From Tetrahymena elliotti 4EA (Eukaryota; Ciliophora; Oligohymenophorea; Hymenostomatida; Tetrahymenidae): DNA of 64,000 nucleotides. Within the stretch, counting starts at the first letter, position 1, and the number at the start of each line of letters is the position of its first letter. Shown piece by piece: positions 11,729-25,797 of the stretch. The position numbers and the translations under genes are program-made. The notes under the pieces were generated by a model. That model saw only the letters and a list, made by a program, of their open reading frames with translations. It did not search any database and was not told where the DNA came from. The DNA lies in assembly GCA_000231825.2 (NCBI GenBank), contig JH720296.1, forward strand, positions 372,001 through 436,000, given 5' to 3'.

Positions 11729-14700
11729 TCATTACTCATAATAATCTTAATCTAATTAATTTTTATAACTAGCTCTTGCTTTTTGTAAGCTTTTATGACG
11801 AGTCTAACTTGTTGTATGACTATTAACTTTATTTTTTGGGAGACTTTCTAACCTTTATAAATATATTTTTTCTAAGTCTGCCATTTTAGAATTTGTTTTA
11901 GGTAAAGATGGTAATTTAAAATTATCAGAATCATATTATGAATTTTATCCTTTATCATCATTGTAGTCTATTGAATTAAAATCTGAAAATTCTTGAATAT
12001 TATTATCAACTGCTGGGAAATGAATATCATAAAGATTATTAGTATTATTTTCATCAATTACATTTTCTTCTGTTTGCTTTGAACTTCTTTTTAAACTTTT
12101 TGAAACATTTTTCCTAAGTGTTGTTTTTTTCTTTAAATCACTTCCTCCACCTATAGTATTTGATGGAGAAGATTATCCATTTCTCATAAATGAGCCAATG
12201 GTTTAGCTTTCAAATTTATTTTGTTTTGGCTAGTATGATATTTCTTCAGGATCTTCATCATTAAAATTATTATTAACTAATTAACCATTTTATATTACAG
12301 CTGTTTAATGAGGATACATACCAATGTAATTATTACTGTTATTTTAGTTGGTAAAATAGTTCTTTTAAGCATTCCTAATTACCTTAGGAGACAAAGTTCT
12401 AGGGTCTAATGAATTGAGCTAAAATTTCCCATGAGTATTAATAGAATTGCTGCTAGATTATTATGTTATTTTTTATTTTTGGAGATCTTTACTTAGCAAT
12501 CCTTAATCAATAGTTTTATAATTATTCTTTTGAATATCATCTTCATCTCCATCTTGGTCTATTGTATTCATACCTTTTCTAATACTTTTTGCTGTATTTG
12601 ATGAAGTCTTTTTATTTTTATTTAATCCCTTCTTTTTTGATGGAATTTTCATTTTATACTTATCTAAATTGTTACTTTCCTCAGAATCTAATATATTATT
12701 ATTATTATTATTGTCATTTTAAGATGGAATTGGTACAGCTAAATTATCATTTCTTTTTTTTAATTTTATGTGAACATCAATAATTCCCTAATTAGTTATA
12801 GCAAATCTCATGTTTTGCTCATTATAATTTGATGGTGTATCTTAAACTATAGATCCTTAAGATTCATTAAAGTATTCTCCTACATCATCAGAATCATATC
12901 TCTTTTTCTATTTATCATTTTTTTTAAATAGACCTTCACCGTTACTATCATCCTCTGCTTCTAAGTCTAAAGGGCTTTCTTAACCTGCAATAAATATTTA
13001 CTTCTATTAATTTTTGCTCAATAATTAATCATTATTCTTAATCTAATTAAGTTAGTTATTTAATTATATATCTTTCTCTTCATCTTAGTCAATAATTTAA
13101 CTAGTAACAATATTACTAGAGTTTTCAAATAAAATATCATCTTTTTTAACATTATCATTTTATTCTTTACCACTAGTAGCATTTGAGTTTTTTAATAAAT
13201 TGTTACCATTTTAGAGATCAATATTTGGTATTGATTGATTAATTTTTTGTTAATTGGTAATTTTGTTCTCTTAATTATCATCAATTTAATTATTGTCAGC
13301 AGTAATATTATTTTTTTTATCATAATCTTAAATATTTAAATTACTGTCATCTGAAGGATTTTAAATTAAGTTTGAAGGGTTAGAACCATCAAATTAGTTT
13401 TTTTATTTTTGATAAGTTCGAATAGTAGGATTGAAACTCCCATCTTAAAGAGTATTATTTGAATAATTCTAATCAAAATCATTCTCACTTTCCTTTAAAC
13501 TCTTTTAGTCTTTCAATTTTTTATTTTTTGATCCAGCAATTGTGTCTCTTGCATTTCTCTAAGAAGCCTAAAACTAGCTATTATTTAGACTTGATTTTCT
13601 TGATGGACTTTGCTACCCATTTTTAGACTTTGAAGCTTAAGACTTACTTCTTTCATAAACTCTTACAAGATGATGACACTCTTTTCCACTCATAAATCCT
13701 TCATCATTTTTATCTAATTGCTTTTTTGCTGAACTTGATCTCCTAGTTAAAATAAAATTTAATTATCTGTTCAAATCATAAAAATTATTTTTACCTTAAT
13801 GCTGAGGCATCTTGATTATCCTAGTTGCTAATTTCATGATTTTAGTCTGGTTAACTTTAGAGGCTTTTGTTTCTTTTGGAAGGGGAGTTATTTTTTAAGG
13901 AATTACGAGTTAAAGATTTTGAAATTTCCTCATCACCTTTTGTGTTACTATTTTTTCTATTTGAAGCATTACTTTCTAATTATCTACCTCTTTCTTTAGC
14001 TTATTATTTTTTTAAATTATTTTTATCACTATCTTTAATATTATTGTTAGTTTTATTTGATTTGTTAGATAATTTCTATAAACCATTTTACTAAATTTCA
14101 TCTAATTCATTTTATATTGTTTTATCTTTATTATCAGGTACTGCATTCCCTATTTTATTGTTTAATAAATTTAATCCATTTAATGTTTCTGTTGATGATA
14201 ATATCTTATTATTTTTCTATCCTTCGATATCTTACCCATCTTGAGAAGAGGCATGTCCTCCTTATTCACTATTTTTGGTTCCTATATTTTGATTTGATCC
14301 TTCATCTTGTTCTAAGTATTTATTTTTTGTATTTTCTAAATTATTAGAATCTCTTTCAATATCTATCTGATCTTAATCTGAAATATCTCCCTTAATTTAT
14401 TGCCTTTTCTTGTTTTTCGATTCTTCATCAAGATTTTCATCATCATCATAATCCTCTTCTTGAATTACATTTCCATTTTCATCTAATATTTTAGATTTAT
14501 TCTTACCTTAAAATAGTAGATTATTCAACCCATTAGGTGTTTAAAGACCAAAATGAAGTTTTGCAGAGTTTAGTGCACTCTAATCAACACTTGATGGACT
14601 CTTTATTCTGGAAAATTAATGGTAATTATCCATTATATGCTTATAATCTACACTTTAGTTTTCATTTAATCCCATCATTCCTAATCCACTATCATCAACA

Positions 14701-17700
14701 AAAACTCTAGTCTAAGATTTCTAAACTTTGTGCTTATTAAAATAATTTAAAGGTTTGTGAAAATCTAATAAAACTAATATTAGCATGAATATATTCATAA
14801 GTATAACTTCAATTCCATTTATATAAAGCTAAGAATCTTTTTAAGTAGCTTAAATTATATCAATTGTCATACATGCACTAATAAAAATTGGGAGATTATT
14901 TAAAACCAAAGATATAACAGAAAAGATGTTTGTAGGTTTAAAGATAGTTTGATTTTCATTAAACTCAGCTGATAAATACTACAAACTACATAATCTTCCA
15001 TATAAAAGCCTATTAATTTTGAATGAAAGAATTAACCCCACGCATGATAAAGTTTTATAAACTTAATTATTGATTTTTTGAGTGAGCCATGTCCTAAAAC
15101 GAGTGTCTCTGAAAACAGTCTTTCTAAAGTAGATAAAAAATACTATATTCACTAAAATATAGCATAAAATCCCAAATAAGAACGTATATAAAGGATTGTT
15201 AAGGGAATACTCTGTTTCAGAGTGTTTATTTTTAAATTATGAGAAAGCAGCAATATAAAAAAACCATGACCCTAATTCTAATAGAGAAAATATTGCTATA
15301 AAATTAGATGAATAAAGCATATCTCTATTCCAGTAGAAGTAAAAAGCGAGTATCATTGCTATTACAACAGAGCCTATAAAAAATGGTAGGATTATTAAAC
15401 TGCTGGAGGGTTCTGCTTGTTATTAACAAGCTCCTTAAACAGATTCATATCCTATTAAAAAAATTTAAGTTTAAGCAATCTATCTGGAATTTTACAAAGA
15501 TATTTTCTTTTAATAAAATCTAACCTTATGGACATGTTGAGAGGCAATCTCCATTATAAGAAAGTAACCCTGAAGAACATTTTAAACAGTAATCTACTTT
15601 GTCTTGACATGATTAGCATTTTGAAGAGCAAGGCAAGCACCCATTACTAGTAAATATGGGTAAATTACTTGGACATTTTTATAAGCATTACCCATTTAAT
15701 AAAATAGGGTATTCAGAAGTTACATCACACCTTTTTAAATATTTAAATATTTTAAAAACTACCTTTTTTCTATTTAATTTTGTTTTACTAAGAACAAATA
15801 GTCTATGTACATTCCAAGCACCCTTTATTACATGACTTGCAGGTATTAATCTGGGAATCTAAATATGTTGAAGATGGGCATGCTTGCAGACATTAGCCAT
15901 TGTACAATTTGTTATAGGATGAATTTTGGTTGCATGATTTGCAAGTAGTTTCGTCCTAGCATGTGAGGCAGTTATTTTTACAAGTTACACATTTCCTTAA
16001 TGTGTTATCACCATAAGTACCTGATGGACATTAGGCTGATTATACACAAGAATCTCCAGTTAAATAAGCGTCTATAAATTTATAAGATTGAATTTTACTT
16101 CCTCAAATATTGATAATTTTAAAATAATTATACTTTAATCACATTTTGTACATGAAGTTTAAATGTTTTAACAAGCAGTACATGGTGGAGTGCAAGATAC
16201 GCATATACCAGAAATTCCTACTTAACCAAGTGGGCAAGAAGCACTACAGACTGAACCAACTAAATAAAAACCACTATTACAAGAGGTACAATTATCAGTT
16301 GTCAGTTAGCAAGTTAAACAGTTATTCGTACATGATACACACTAATCTGTACTATTCTTTACAGTTGTATTGGGACAAGTACTATAGCAAAAATTATTAA
16401 CTAAATACTTATATGATAACTAACATGCTTAGCATACAGTATAATCAGTGCATTAAGTGCAGTTGGTATGGCATTCAGAACAAGTTCCTGTCAAATGATT
16501 AGAATAGGTTCTTTTATAATAAAAAACTAGTTAAATTAATAAAATGTAATGAAAATTTACCCTAATGGACAAGTACTTATACATTAATTTTTAAATAAAA
16601 ATGTTTTAGTAACTTATGAATTGCAGCTTGTGCAATAATTATTACTATTAGCACACTCATAACAACTTGTACTGCATTTATCACAAGATGGAGGGTTTTA
16701 CAAGTTTTTAAATGTTCCAGATAAACAGTTACTTGAACAAGTATCATAAGCAGTTAAGACATAATTTGAAATGCATGTTAAGCATTAATACTTATTGGAA
16801 GCATCTAGTTAACAAGTTTAACAATTATTAATACATGCTTCACATTTCAAAATATTCCCTTATAATACCTGATAAAAATAATTTTTAAGATAAATATCTT
16901 TTATAAAAATATATTTACTGGATACTTATTTAGACTACATTGCAATACACAAGCTTATTCATCAAGAATATACCCACTATAGCAGCTCAGACACAGTGAT
17001 GATCCAGGTGTAACACAAGTTTAGCATAATCCTGTGCAACTCAAAGGCACAGTAGCAGTTTAAGAATCCATTGGATAGATATTATTGCTTTTATCTACTG
17101 AGTAAGTAGTTGCTGTTATAAAAGCTTAAGTGTTGGTATTAAAAGGGTAATTAACTGATTTGATGACAAATTTCATACTTCCAGATCCTAAAGTCTTTTA
17201 ATTAAAAATTTTCAAAAAATATTGATTAAAATATTTAGCTTACTGAAAAAGCTATAGAGAAAGTATTGCTAGAATAAGTACATGTGTTGTCTACTGTATT
17301 TGAAGGAGAAAGAAAGTTAGTACATGAATTAGTATTCAAACTTAATAATGGAGAGAGTTAAAATTTAATATAAAATGTTAGGCTACTCTACTGCGGAACC
17401 GTGTTTGGAGAGAGATTTATTGTAATATCATTATTAGAATTCATAATACCTGGAGAAGAATTTACAGTAAGTGACTAAAAGACATTCGTTGTCATAGCTA
17501 CTTGTAAAGTTTGATCATTAAATAAGCTTTCAACATAAAATATATTAAATTGGTTATTCCCAGAACTTTCTTTAATAACAGTTTCTAACCCAAATTAAAA
17601 ACCTTAATTTGCTAAAAAATAATTTGTGAAGGAGCTAATCCTTATACTCACACTTCTAGCTGGATTAGTTGAATCCAAAAATTATAAAACAATTTAGATT

Positions 17701-20074
17701 TTATTGACTCCATTTACGTTTGTTACAACACAACTTTAATCAGGTACACTCAAATTAGATATTAATCCTTCTAGACCTGTGCATGTTAGACCATTTACAT
17801 TCTGAATAATAGGTTTAATTTAAATAGGAATTGTTATAAATAATATATACCCATTATAATGGGTTGTGTTAAATTATATGTTGAAATCATAATATGATGG
17901 TTAACTAACAACAGCTGTTTATTGTTAAATTTTTACAAAATTAAATTTATTAGGAGTTGTCATAGTAAATTAAGTTTATCTTGTATCAATTTAATTTTTA
18001 TTTTAATCTAATGTAACAATCTTTATACTTGAGGGTTTAGTGGAAAATAAGTTTCTAATAAAATTTAATTCAAATTCAACTGTCTAGCCACTTGTTATTG
18101 TAGATAAAATAGCATTGCTTATTATTGCTTTACATCCAGTATTAGGATCACAAGGAAAGGATTCTAATCCAATTACAGCTTGAGATGAAATATTAGACGA
18201 AATAGGTTGTACAGTATTTAATGAACCTGACTATGTTCCCCCATCTTTATAAAAAGGAAAACTAGTATCAGGTGGAAAGTATATTTAAATATAACCCCCA
18301 TTAGGAATTTAAGTTTTAACTACAAATTTGATATTATAAGTAGAGAGCTATCCTACAATTGGATTTAATGGTGTAATTACCAATGCATACAAAGTATTTG
18401 ATTAGAGAACTACATTTAATTAATTCTCAATCTTTTCAAGGATTTGTTGAGTATTTGATGTAAAAGCTGTTGAAATACTGAAACCAATAGAGCTTTGGAC
18501 TGATAATGGATTCCTAACACTTAGCTATAATTTCAAATACTTTTTAGGTAACTATGCATTTTAACCAGAGTTACTTTAAGTGAGCGTAATAAGAGAGTTA
18601 GATACATCTAACAGAGGACTTGTAGCAATTAAAACACTAGAAACTCCACTTGTATCAAATAATTTAGTTGCTGTTAAATCAACGATTGAAATAACACTAG
18701 AATCAAAACCAATTAATAAGCTATAATTTTGCTAAAATCCTAAAGAAAGAATAAAATCAATCTAATAAACACTGTTTTCACCTAAAATTTTTTATTTTTG
18801 AATATTAAATATTGTTGATAATAATTTTCTTTTAAATTACCTACTAGTGTAGAACTTGTATTTGGAATTGTTATTAAGAGATTAGAGCTAATTAAAAGAG
18901 GTTAAACTTCAAAAATAAAAGGTACTGTTTCCATTTTAGGGTAATTAGCTATATTTTCTACAATAGTAACACTAAATTTTACTGTCTATGCATAACTAAA
19001 TCCAGTCATTTGTATATAGAAATTAGGTGTTTTAGATTATTAATAATTTGTTGTAAATGATTTAAATACATTTGGTAATAAATAAATTCCATTAGTAAGG
19101 GGTATCAAAGCACCCTCATTGCTATTTATTTAGGATAACTAAAAACTGTTTCCTTATCCGATATCTACAGTAACTGCACAAATATTTCTATCAATAGCAA
19201 CAGTGGTTGTAAATTATAGATTCAAATAACATTAACTATTGATATAACAATTCGTTTATATTACCACTACTTCGCTTCTTGTTACCTAAAAAGTAATAAT
19301 TTAAATGTATTTATCTAAATACTCTTGCTAACTTAATTTACTTCTTTTGTTAAAGCTTATAAACTAATACTTGTATTTTATAATGAAACATTGTTGCTAC
19401 TTCTTACATAAAGTTCAAATCCACTCTTTTTAAAAAAATGAAAAATTTAATAAAATTTCTATTTTTTGATTATCATTCAAATAGGAATATGAAGTATTTA
19501 TTAAAACTCAATAATAATTTTATTGAAATATTTACGAATACTCTAGTAGAATACGGATTTTTAAAATTAGTAAACCTAAATGTAATAGAGTAAACATTAT
19601 TAGTGAAGTCAATATCTTTACTAGAAAAACTAATCTCAATTCTTCCTAAATAGTAAGTCACTTATAGAATGTTATTTTTTGAAGAAAAAGCAGTCACTCC
19701 ATTAGAAAAATAAATTGCCTCTTAATTCAAGAATGAATACGAACTACTACTACTCCAGTAAAAGACTGCTGTGAATGGAGATGTACTAGTTGCAAATGCT
19801 GGTGTCAAAATCATTTATAAATTAGCTGGTCCTGTATTTAGAACAACTTATGAGTCACTAATAAAAGTAGTTGCTTGTCCTAAAATGTTAATTAAAAAAG
19901 TCATAGTCAATTCTTTTTATGGATGAAATTATTTTATTTTTTGATTTCGAGTATTTTTAATTATACTAAATATAACTAATGTTTGGGTAAAGTATAATAT
20001 TTACCTTTTAGGAAACTAATATAACTTAAAATAAAAGCGATTTACTTTAAAGCATACTTATTTGATACTTTCAT
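11729..20074 (-). CDS. Giant multidomain membrane protein: signal peptide, beta-rich repeats, furin-like Cys repeats, ~5 TM helices, long cytoplasmic tail
   Basis: ATG at 20074 starts a signal peptide (IAFILSYISFLKG) that is split by an intron of about 130 nt. From ~19.9 to ~17.1 kb the protein is a series of beta-rich extracellular modules with a recurring pattern (for example IPNGGYIQIYFPPD), resembling REJ-like or other beta-sandwich surface repeats. From ~17.05 to ~15.45 kb come furin-like Cys repeats (CTGLCQTC, CEACINNCQTC). About five hydrophobic helices lie at 15.4-14.75 kb (VVIAMILAFYFYW, IFSLLELGSWFFYI). An acidic and Asn/Ser-rich tail of ~1000 residues runs to TGA at 11729. Many short introns interrupt the ectodomain; I did not fix every boundary. 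Proteins of this build are abundant in Tetrahymena, often mis-named after LSD1 zinc fingers. A surface receptor or adhesion role is inference. Small plus-strand ORFs at 12.6, 13.9, 14.1 and 16.1 kb are shadows of it. Confidence 0.82.
14750..15420 (-). other. Transmembrane block of the giant surface gene
   Basis: Codes for about five helices of 18-25 hydrophobic residues with short loops. It follows directly after the last Cys repeat, so the Cys-rich part is outside and the low-complexity part inside if the signal peptide is used. Confidence 0.65.
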
Positions 20075-21169
20075 CTTACTCAAAAGCCTAAAAATTAACT
20101 AATTGCCTTTTCTCTAAAATAAAAATTCCTTATTATATGTCTGTACTCTTTTAGAGTTGATAACTATTAAATTTTGGCTTTATCTTATTTTCAATAACAA
20201 ATTTAATTACTTTGATTTAAGATTCTTTTTTTTTCTACCTTTATTTTAACAATCCACAAGCATCAATTTATTTACAAATCTAAGACTTAAAAATCACCAA
20301 TACTTTTTTTTTTAATACTAATCTATTTTACTCAAGCCATTGAATTTAATTTTTTGAATAGCCACAAAATTTTTTTTTAATTATTTTAAAAAAATAAAAA
20401 TCAAAAAGGTTTTCATCAATGAAAAAGTTAACGTTTAAATTAAAATTTTAGAGTTTACTCTATAATTGAAGATATTTTGTAATTAAGCAAATTAAAATAC
20501 TAAATTAATATTCTCTCTTCCTCTAATAATATCTTTAATCTTATTTATATTATTTTATAATTTATAATCAAAAAAATTAATAAAAAATTGTAGATTTTAA
20601 TCAATTTATATCAGTAAATAATTATTTAAGCCAATAATTTTGTATATAAATAATTTAAGATTTAAAGAGAAGAGATTAGATTAAAATGTATCATGTTCAA
20701 ATAAATAATTTCAATCCAAATTAATTATTTTAAAATGAAAATAAATTAAGTTTTAAAATATACTGAACTTATTTTATTTAAAAATAGAAGTATTTACAAT
20801 TTAGTATGTTTATCAATAAAAAATGATTCTTTCATTATTTTTTTATGCTCTTATTGTTAAGCTTATTTTTATTATTTCAGAAACTAAATAAATTGTCTTG
20901 CTTTATTGAAAATATCAAAAATCTTGTTTCACTTATTAGGCAGGGATTTTTATAGGTATTGTTGCATTACTGATGTCGAATTATGAATTATTTATTTGAT
21001 TATTATCTATTATATCAAAATAGTAATATATTATAGTTGAACTCTTTTTTTAGAATAATTATTATTATTATATTATTTCTTATCTTTATTTTTTGCAAAA
21101 AAACATTAATAAACTTAACATAAAAGCGATCATTTTATTTTAAAAGAAACATTAAAAATATTTTTTTAG
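20075..21169. other. Divergent intergenic spacer
   Basis: About 1.1 kb of AT-rich DNA between the giant surface gene (-) and the OXR1-type gene (+), probably with both promoters. A 25-codon open frame at 20685 has no support. Confidence 0.55.
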
Positions 21170-23949
21170 ATGTTTAATGCTTTTAAAAACCTGCTTAGCT
21201 TTGGAGTATATCATTATTTTTAATAAATTTACCAAAGAAATCATTCATTTTAATTATAACTATTACTTATCTTTTGTAAAAAAATTAATCAGCCTAGCCT
21301 TCTATCAATAACCCACATTAAAAGCAAAATACTTTCCATATATAATGAATTTGTAATAATATTAGATAATATGATCAAAATTTTGTTTAAAATAACTAGG
21401 GAGGTAATAGTAGTAACAATTCTAGTAATAAAGGATCTAGAAAATAAAGTAGTAATTCATAAGGGGCAGCATAAGATGATAATGTGAGATATGAAGTAAT
21501 TAATTTCGAAATTTAAGAAAACGAAAATATGCCTAGAGTGAAATAGTTTGTAGGAAAGGTAGAAGAAGAGGAAATAGAAAACTAATTCCCTTAATTGTTA
21601 AAAAAGAGAAGTTAGAGTATGAATACTAATAGCTATAATATATAAAAAAATAGAGAAGCAATTACAGGATTAAGTGAAAATGAGTCTAAGTCTGATGATG
21701 AATCTAAATATATTTTTTACACAACAACAAATTAGGACACACTTATTGGGCTTTCAATAAAGTTTAACATATCGTAATTCTATTTTACTTTACTAAATAA
21801 AAATGTTTATTTTTGGAATAATAAAATTAGAGAGTAAAAAATTAAACTTATTAACGATGTTTCTGATACCATCTTTCCTGGAATGGTAAGTAAAATACAT
21901 ACAGAAGATAGTTTGATTAAATTTATTTTAAATGTAATAGAAATTAAAATTCCCTAAAGAACTATGCTAAAATTAATCCTCAGAAGAGAGCAATTAAGAA
22001 GATTAGTATTAGATGAATAGAAGAAAAGCACTATCTTTAAGAAAGGAACCTTAAGCTTCTTTTTCTAATAAACTTGATGGAAATTAAGAAATTCATAGAT
22101 GTATCTATATAATTTATTCAATCAAGTATTTAATTTTATTTTACTCATTTAAAGTTCATTTCTATTATTGCACTCCATATGGAAATATTATGGGCTGCTT
22201 ATCAATAAATGATAGTGTCATAATGTTTGATCCATCACTTTCTAATGCAACCAATATGCAGAAATTATAAAGTAAGTTAGACAATTTTTTAGAGGATATT
22301 TATTTTTATTTCAAAATAATTATTTAGAGAAAAGAGTTATTAAATTTTAAGCATGTATAGATATTAAGGATATAAATGAATCTACAGCCCTTGTTTTACC
22401 ACCTAGGGCATCTGAAATAATTAATGAAGATGCAAAAGAATATGTCCTCTAAATATCTCTTAGTCATATAGGAAACAAAGATATTTACAAAAAATATAAA
22501 GACCGCCTTAAATAGTTGAAAAAAGAAAAAAAATCAATTTCAACAGTATTCTTCAGGGTATTTGAAAAAGATTAATAAGGAAATGACTTAACTAATTAGG
22601 AAAAATAATAAACAGTACAATAAGTTGTTGAAATTATTAATAAAAATATCCAAAACTACCAAGTAAAATCTTTTAAATAAAAAAATCAGCACTCACCAAA
22701 TTCATTTATCTTTCTAATATCTCAAGTAGAAGAAGAAATAGGAATAAAAACTAGAAAATGATTTACAAAAATCAGCAAATTTAAGTGATTAAGCTGCCAG
22801 CATAGAGGACAAATCATTTAATAGAAGCAAAAGCAATCCTTCAATAACAAAAGCATCTAATGATTTTGAAATTTTTCTAGGAGATGAATCTAAAACATAA
22901 GAAACTAACATGACCTAATCACTTACAACTGAGAAACTAAAAAGTCAAGAAAAAGAAGAATAAAAAGAATAAAATTCAAGTGATGAAGAGCTAGAACAAG
23001 AAAGTTTAACTATTTTACCATTTTTTGATATTTTATATGAAAATATTGTACAAAGAAAAAAGCTTACTGCTTAAGAAAATGAATAAAACTAATTAAGTAA
23101 TTAGATTTTCATTTTATTTGTATTTAAAAAAGAAAATTAAGAAAAAGATAAATCGAATGGCTTCTCATTTTCTTACTTACTATCTTGAATTAAACTAAAT
23201 TTTAGTTTTTAATTTTTTTAATTTATTATTTAGATCAATGGCTAACTTTGGAGTTTGGTGCTAAAATGCTTGAACCTTCTAATATTTTAACTCAAGAATA
23301 ATTTTTGCAGGTAAAATTGTTTGAAAATTGCTAATTTAAAATTAATTTAATATATTTAGATTATTTATTATGTACCATCTATGTTTAGATATACAAATTG
23401 GAGAATTGTTTATTCTAATATGAAGAATGGCATGAGTTTTTAGACGTAAGGATAAATAACAAAGATAATAGGGATATTATTTATAAAAAATATTTTTAAA
23501 TTTTAATAGAATGTATAGACATTGTGAGGATGAATCTCCAATATTTTTAGTGGTATAAACATTCTAAGGAGAGAAGTTTGGAGCTTATCTATCTGATCCT
23601 TTACATATTACTCATTCTTTTTATGGAAATGGTGAATGCTTCTTGTTTAAATTCTAGGGTGAAGACTAAAAAATAAAAACCTACTTACCAACAGGTAAAA
23701 ATACCCACTTCATTTTCTCTAATTCAGATGGAATAGGTGTAGGTTGTGGTGAAAAATATGGATTATTTATCAGTTCAGATCTTTATAAAGGCTAGACTAA
23801 TAAGTGTGATACATTTGATAATGATATTCTTAGTTCTGATGGAAAAGAATAATTTAAAATTAAAAACATAGAAGTAAAAAATTAATTCAATACAAACTTT
23901 AAAAATAAATATTTTAAAATAAATATAGATATGGGGTATAGACATGTGA
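21170..23949 (+). CDS. OXR1/NCOA7-type protein with LysM, GRAM-like and TLDc domains
   Basis: Proposed exon 1 (21170-21205, MFNAFKNLLSFG) splices over 194 nt to 21400. That start is the least certain part. The next exon is Asn/Ser-rich and leads into a LysM domain (YFYTTT-like start IFYTTTNQDTLIGLSIKFNI, end IFPGMKLKFP, split by an intron at ~21889-21943). After a polar linker there is a GRAM-like segment (GNIMGCLSINDSVIMFDPS). A long acidic linker follows. The C-terminal TLDc domain begins near 23240 and has the hallmarks NWRIVYSNMKNGMSF, FLVVQTFQGEKFGAYL, GECFLFKF, GVGCGEKYGLFISSDL and a final EIWGID before TGA at 23947. The domain order LysM-GRAM-TLDc is that of animal OXR1/NCOA7, which protect against oxidative stress and, through TLDc, bind the V-ATPase. 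The same roles here are inferred from the family. Confidence 0.87.
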
Positions 23950-24480
23950 GCTGTTAAATATTGTTAATAATGTAATTATATTATGAATAATATAAAGAAA
24001 ACTATTATTTTCTAGAATAATCAAAAAAAAATTATTAAAAAGCTAAAATCTATTTATTAAATAAAGATCATAAATTATTGATCGAATTTTCTATTAAACA
24101 AATTAAAAAATTAATTTCAGAAATTCAATTCTTAAAATAAATTTAATTTTTATGTATTATTCTTACACTTATAATTTTATATTCTAGCAAAATATTTTCA
24201 TTTGTATTATTTAGAAGCCGATGAAAGATCTATTCTTTTTAGTCTATTTTAAAATTGAAATATTATACTTTGCGATTACTAAATTTCAATTTTTTCCAGA
24301 AAATAATGGCATTTTCTTTAATTTTTGCTTTCATTTAGAAACTAATTTATTTTTATATTGAATTTATATTAATAATCAACACAATACAGTATCTTTTCTG
24401 AAAATTCTATTTGATTGATTAAAAGATTTAGGACCTATTATATAATAAAGGATAGAACTATTTATAAACATTTTTAGAGT
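23950..24480. other. Intergenic spacer
   Basis: AT-rich, between two plus-strand genes. Nothing further is recognised. Confidence 0.6.
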
Positions 24481-25797
24481 ATGAACTAAAACTTAAAGCA
24501 TCTTCGTTTGTTTCATAACAGCCTGAACCATAAAAGGAAATGCCATATCTTTAAAATATTTAAAAAAGATGAATATAATAGTCCCTTTGAGTATAACGAA
24601 GATAAAAAAGATGAAGTTGGACAAAAAATAAATGATGCAAAGGAAAAATTACAAAGCTATGAAACCCATAATATGTAAACAACTAAGCAAAAAGACATAG
24701 AAAAAAAAAATTAATAAATGTAAACTATTTCAGAAGTGTAACCCTAATTAGAGGATTCAGTAAAAGAGAAATAAGGAGAAACTTAGATTTAATAGGAATC
24801 ATTTTAGAGAGAAGATCAAAATATAAATCAAGATAAAACTTCAACAGCAACCTTATCTCAAGATATCTACACAAGCTAAGATCCATCTCTTTAGATCTAA
24901 GAGGAAGCAAAGTCAACAACCTTAGGTGATTTAAATAAAAATAGCTTTTAGTATTAGCAATAACAATTAAAAAAGAGCATCCTACCACCCTTTTAACAGC
25001 TAGATGATGGATTTATTCATTCTTATACACTTTACTCAAAAAATTTGCAATTACATTCTCCTTTTAGATGGACTCCTTATATTTAACATTAAGATGTTTC
25101 TGAAAGAGAATTTTAACTTAAAATGAAATAGTTTAAAAAGAAAAAAATATTTGAAGCTAATGACGAAGCTGAATTAATTGATACATTTTTATTTTAAGCA
25201 TTAAAAAATACTGGGTTTGATTACTATTATGATTATATATGCTAACCTTCAAATTCATGTCCTTTTCATGGAAGAATAGATTTTTTAATTTATCACAGAG
25301 ATGCAGAAACAAAGGTTCCATTAGTTCCCATTTTACGTGCTCGTAAAGAAAAAAATTCGTTAGGAGAATGGGAAGATAAATTCAATCAAGCAGAACTCCT
25401 AGGTGCTGCTATTTGGGCCTTAACAAATATGAAGGCAAGAGACCCATAAATTTCAGTATGCAGGGCTATTTAGACTAATGGAAATTAATGGAGAATGATA
25501 TAAATAAATGACAAAGGTGAGTTTGAAAAAACCCACACCTACACACCTGAAAAAGATGAGTATCAAAAGATATATAGAGATGAAGAAGCTTAGAGTGTTG
25601 CTTTGGGACTTATAAAATTTGCTCTAAACTAACCTGATGAAAAAGAAGTTGCTCTTAAAAAGATTTATGATTTTGTTGATGAGAGAAAATATCTCACAGA
25701 ACTTGACCCAGAAACAAAGAGTAAGCTTGATAGAATCCATAGAAATTATTTCTTCCTTCCTAAATTTGTGAGAGACTTTTTCTTTGGTTATAAATGA
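24481..25797 (+). CDS. Unrecognised 438-residue protein; possible PD-(D/E)XK nuclease-like fold
   Basis: Single exon, ATG at 24481 to TGA at 25795-25797. The first ~190 residues are polar, Gln/Lys/Glu-rich and probably disordered. The C-terminal ~230 residues are a compact, well-mixed domain: DYYYDYICQP, then CPFHGRIDFLIYHRD, a strand-like PLVPILRARKE, a helix QAELLGAAIWALTN, a strand ISVCRAIQTNGNQWRMIQ, and a helical end. The order (acidic residue in a strand, a second strand carrying charged residues, then a Gln-containing helix) is reminiscent of PD-(D/E)XK nuclease-like folds. The exact catalytic motif is not clear, so this is only a suggestion. It has no introns, unlike most of its neighbours. 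The minus-strand ORF at 24725-24988 is a shadow. Confidence 0.75.

Noticed and set aside
12589..14347. Three plus-strand ORFs (12589, 13867, 14117)
   Set aside because: Antisense shadows of the low-complexity tail of the giant minus-strand gene; hydrophobic only because they read Asn/Lys codons backwards.
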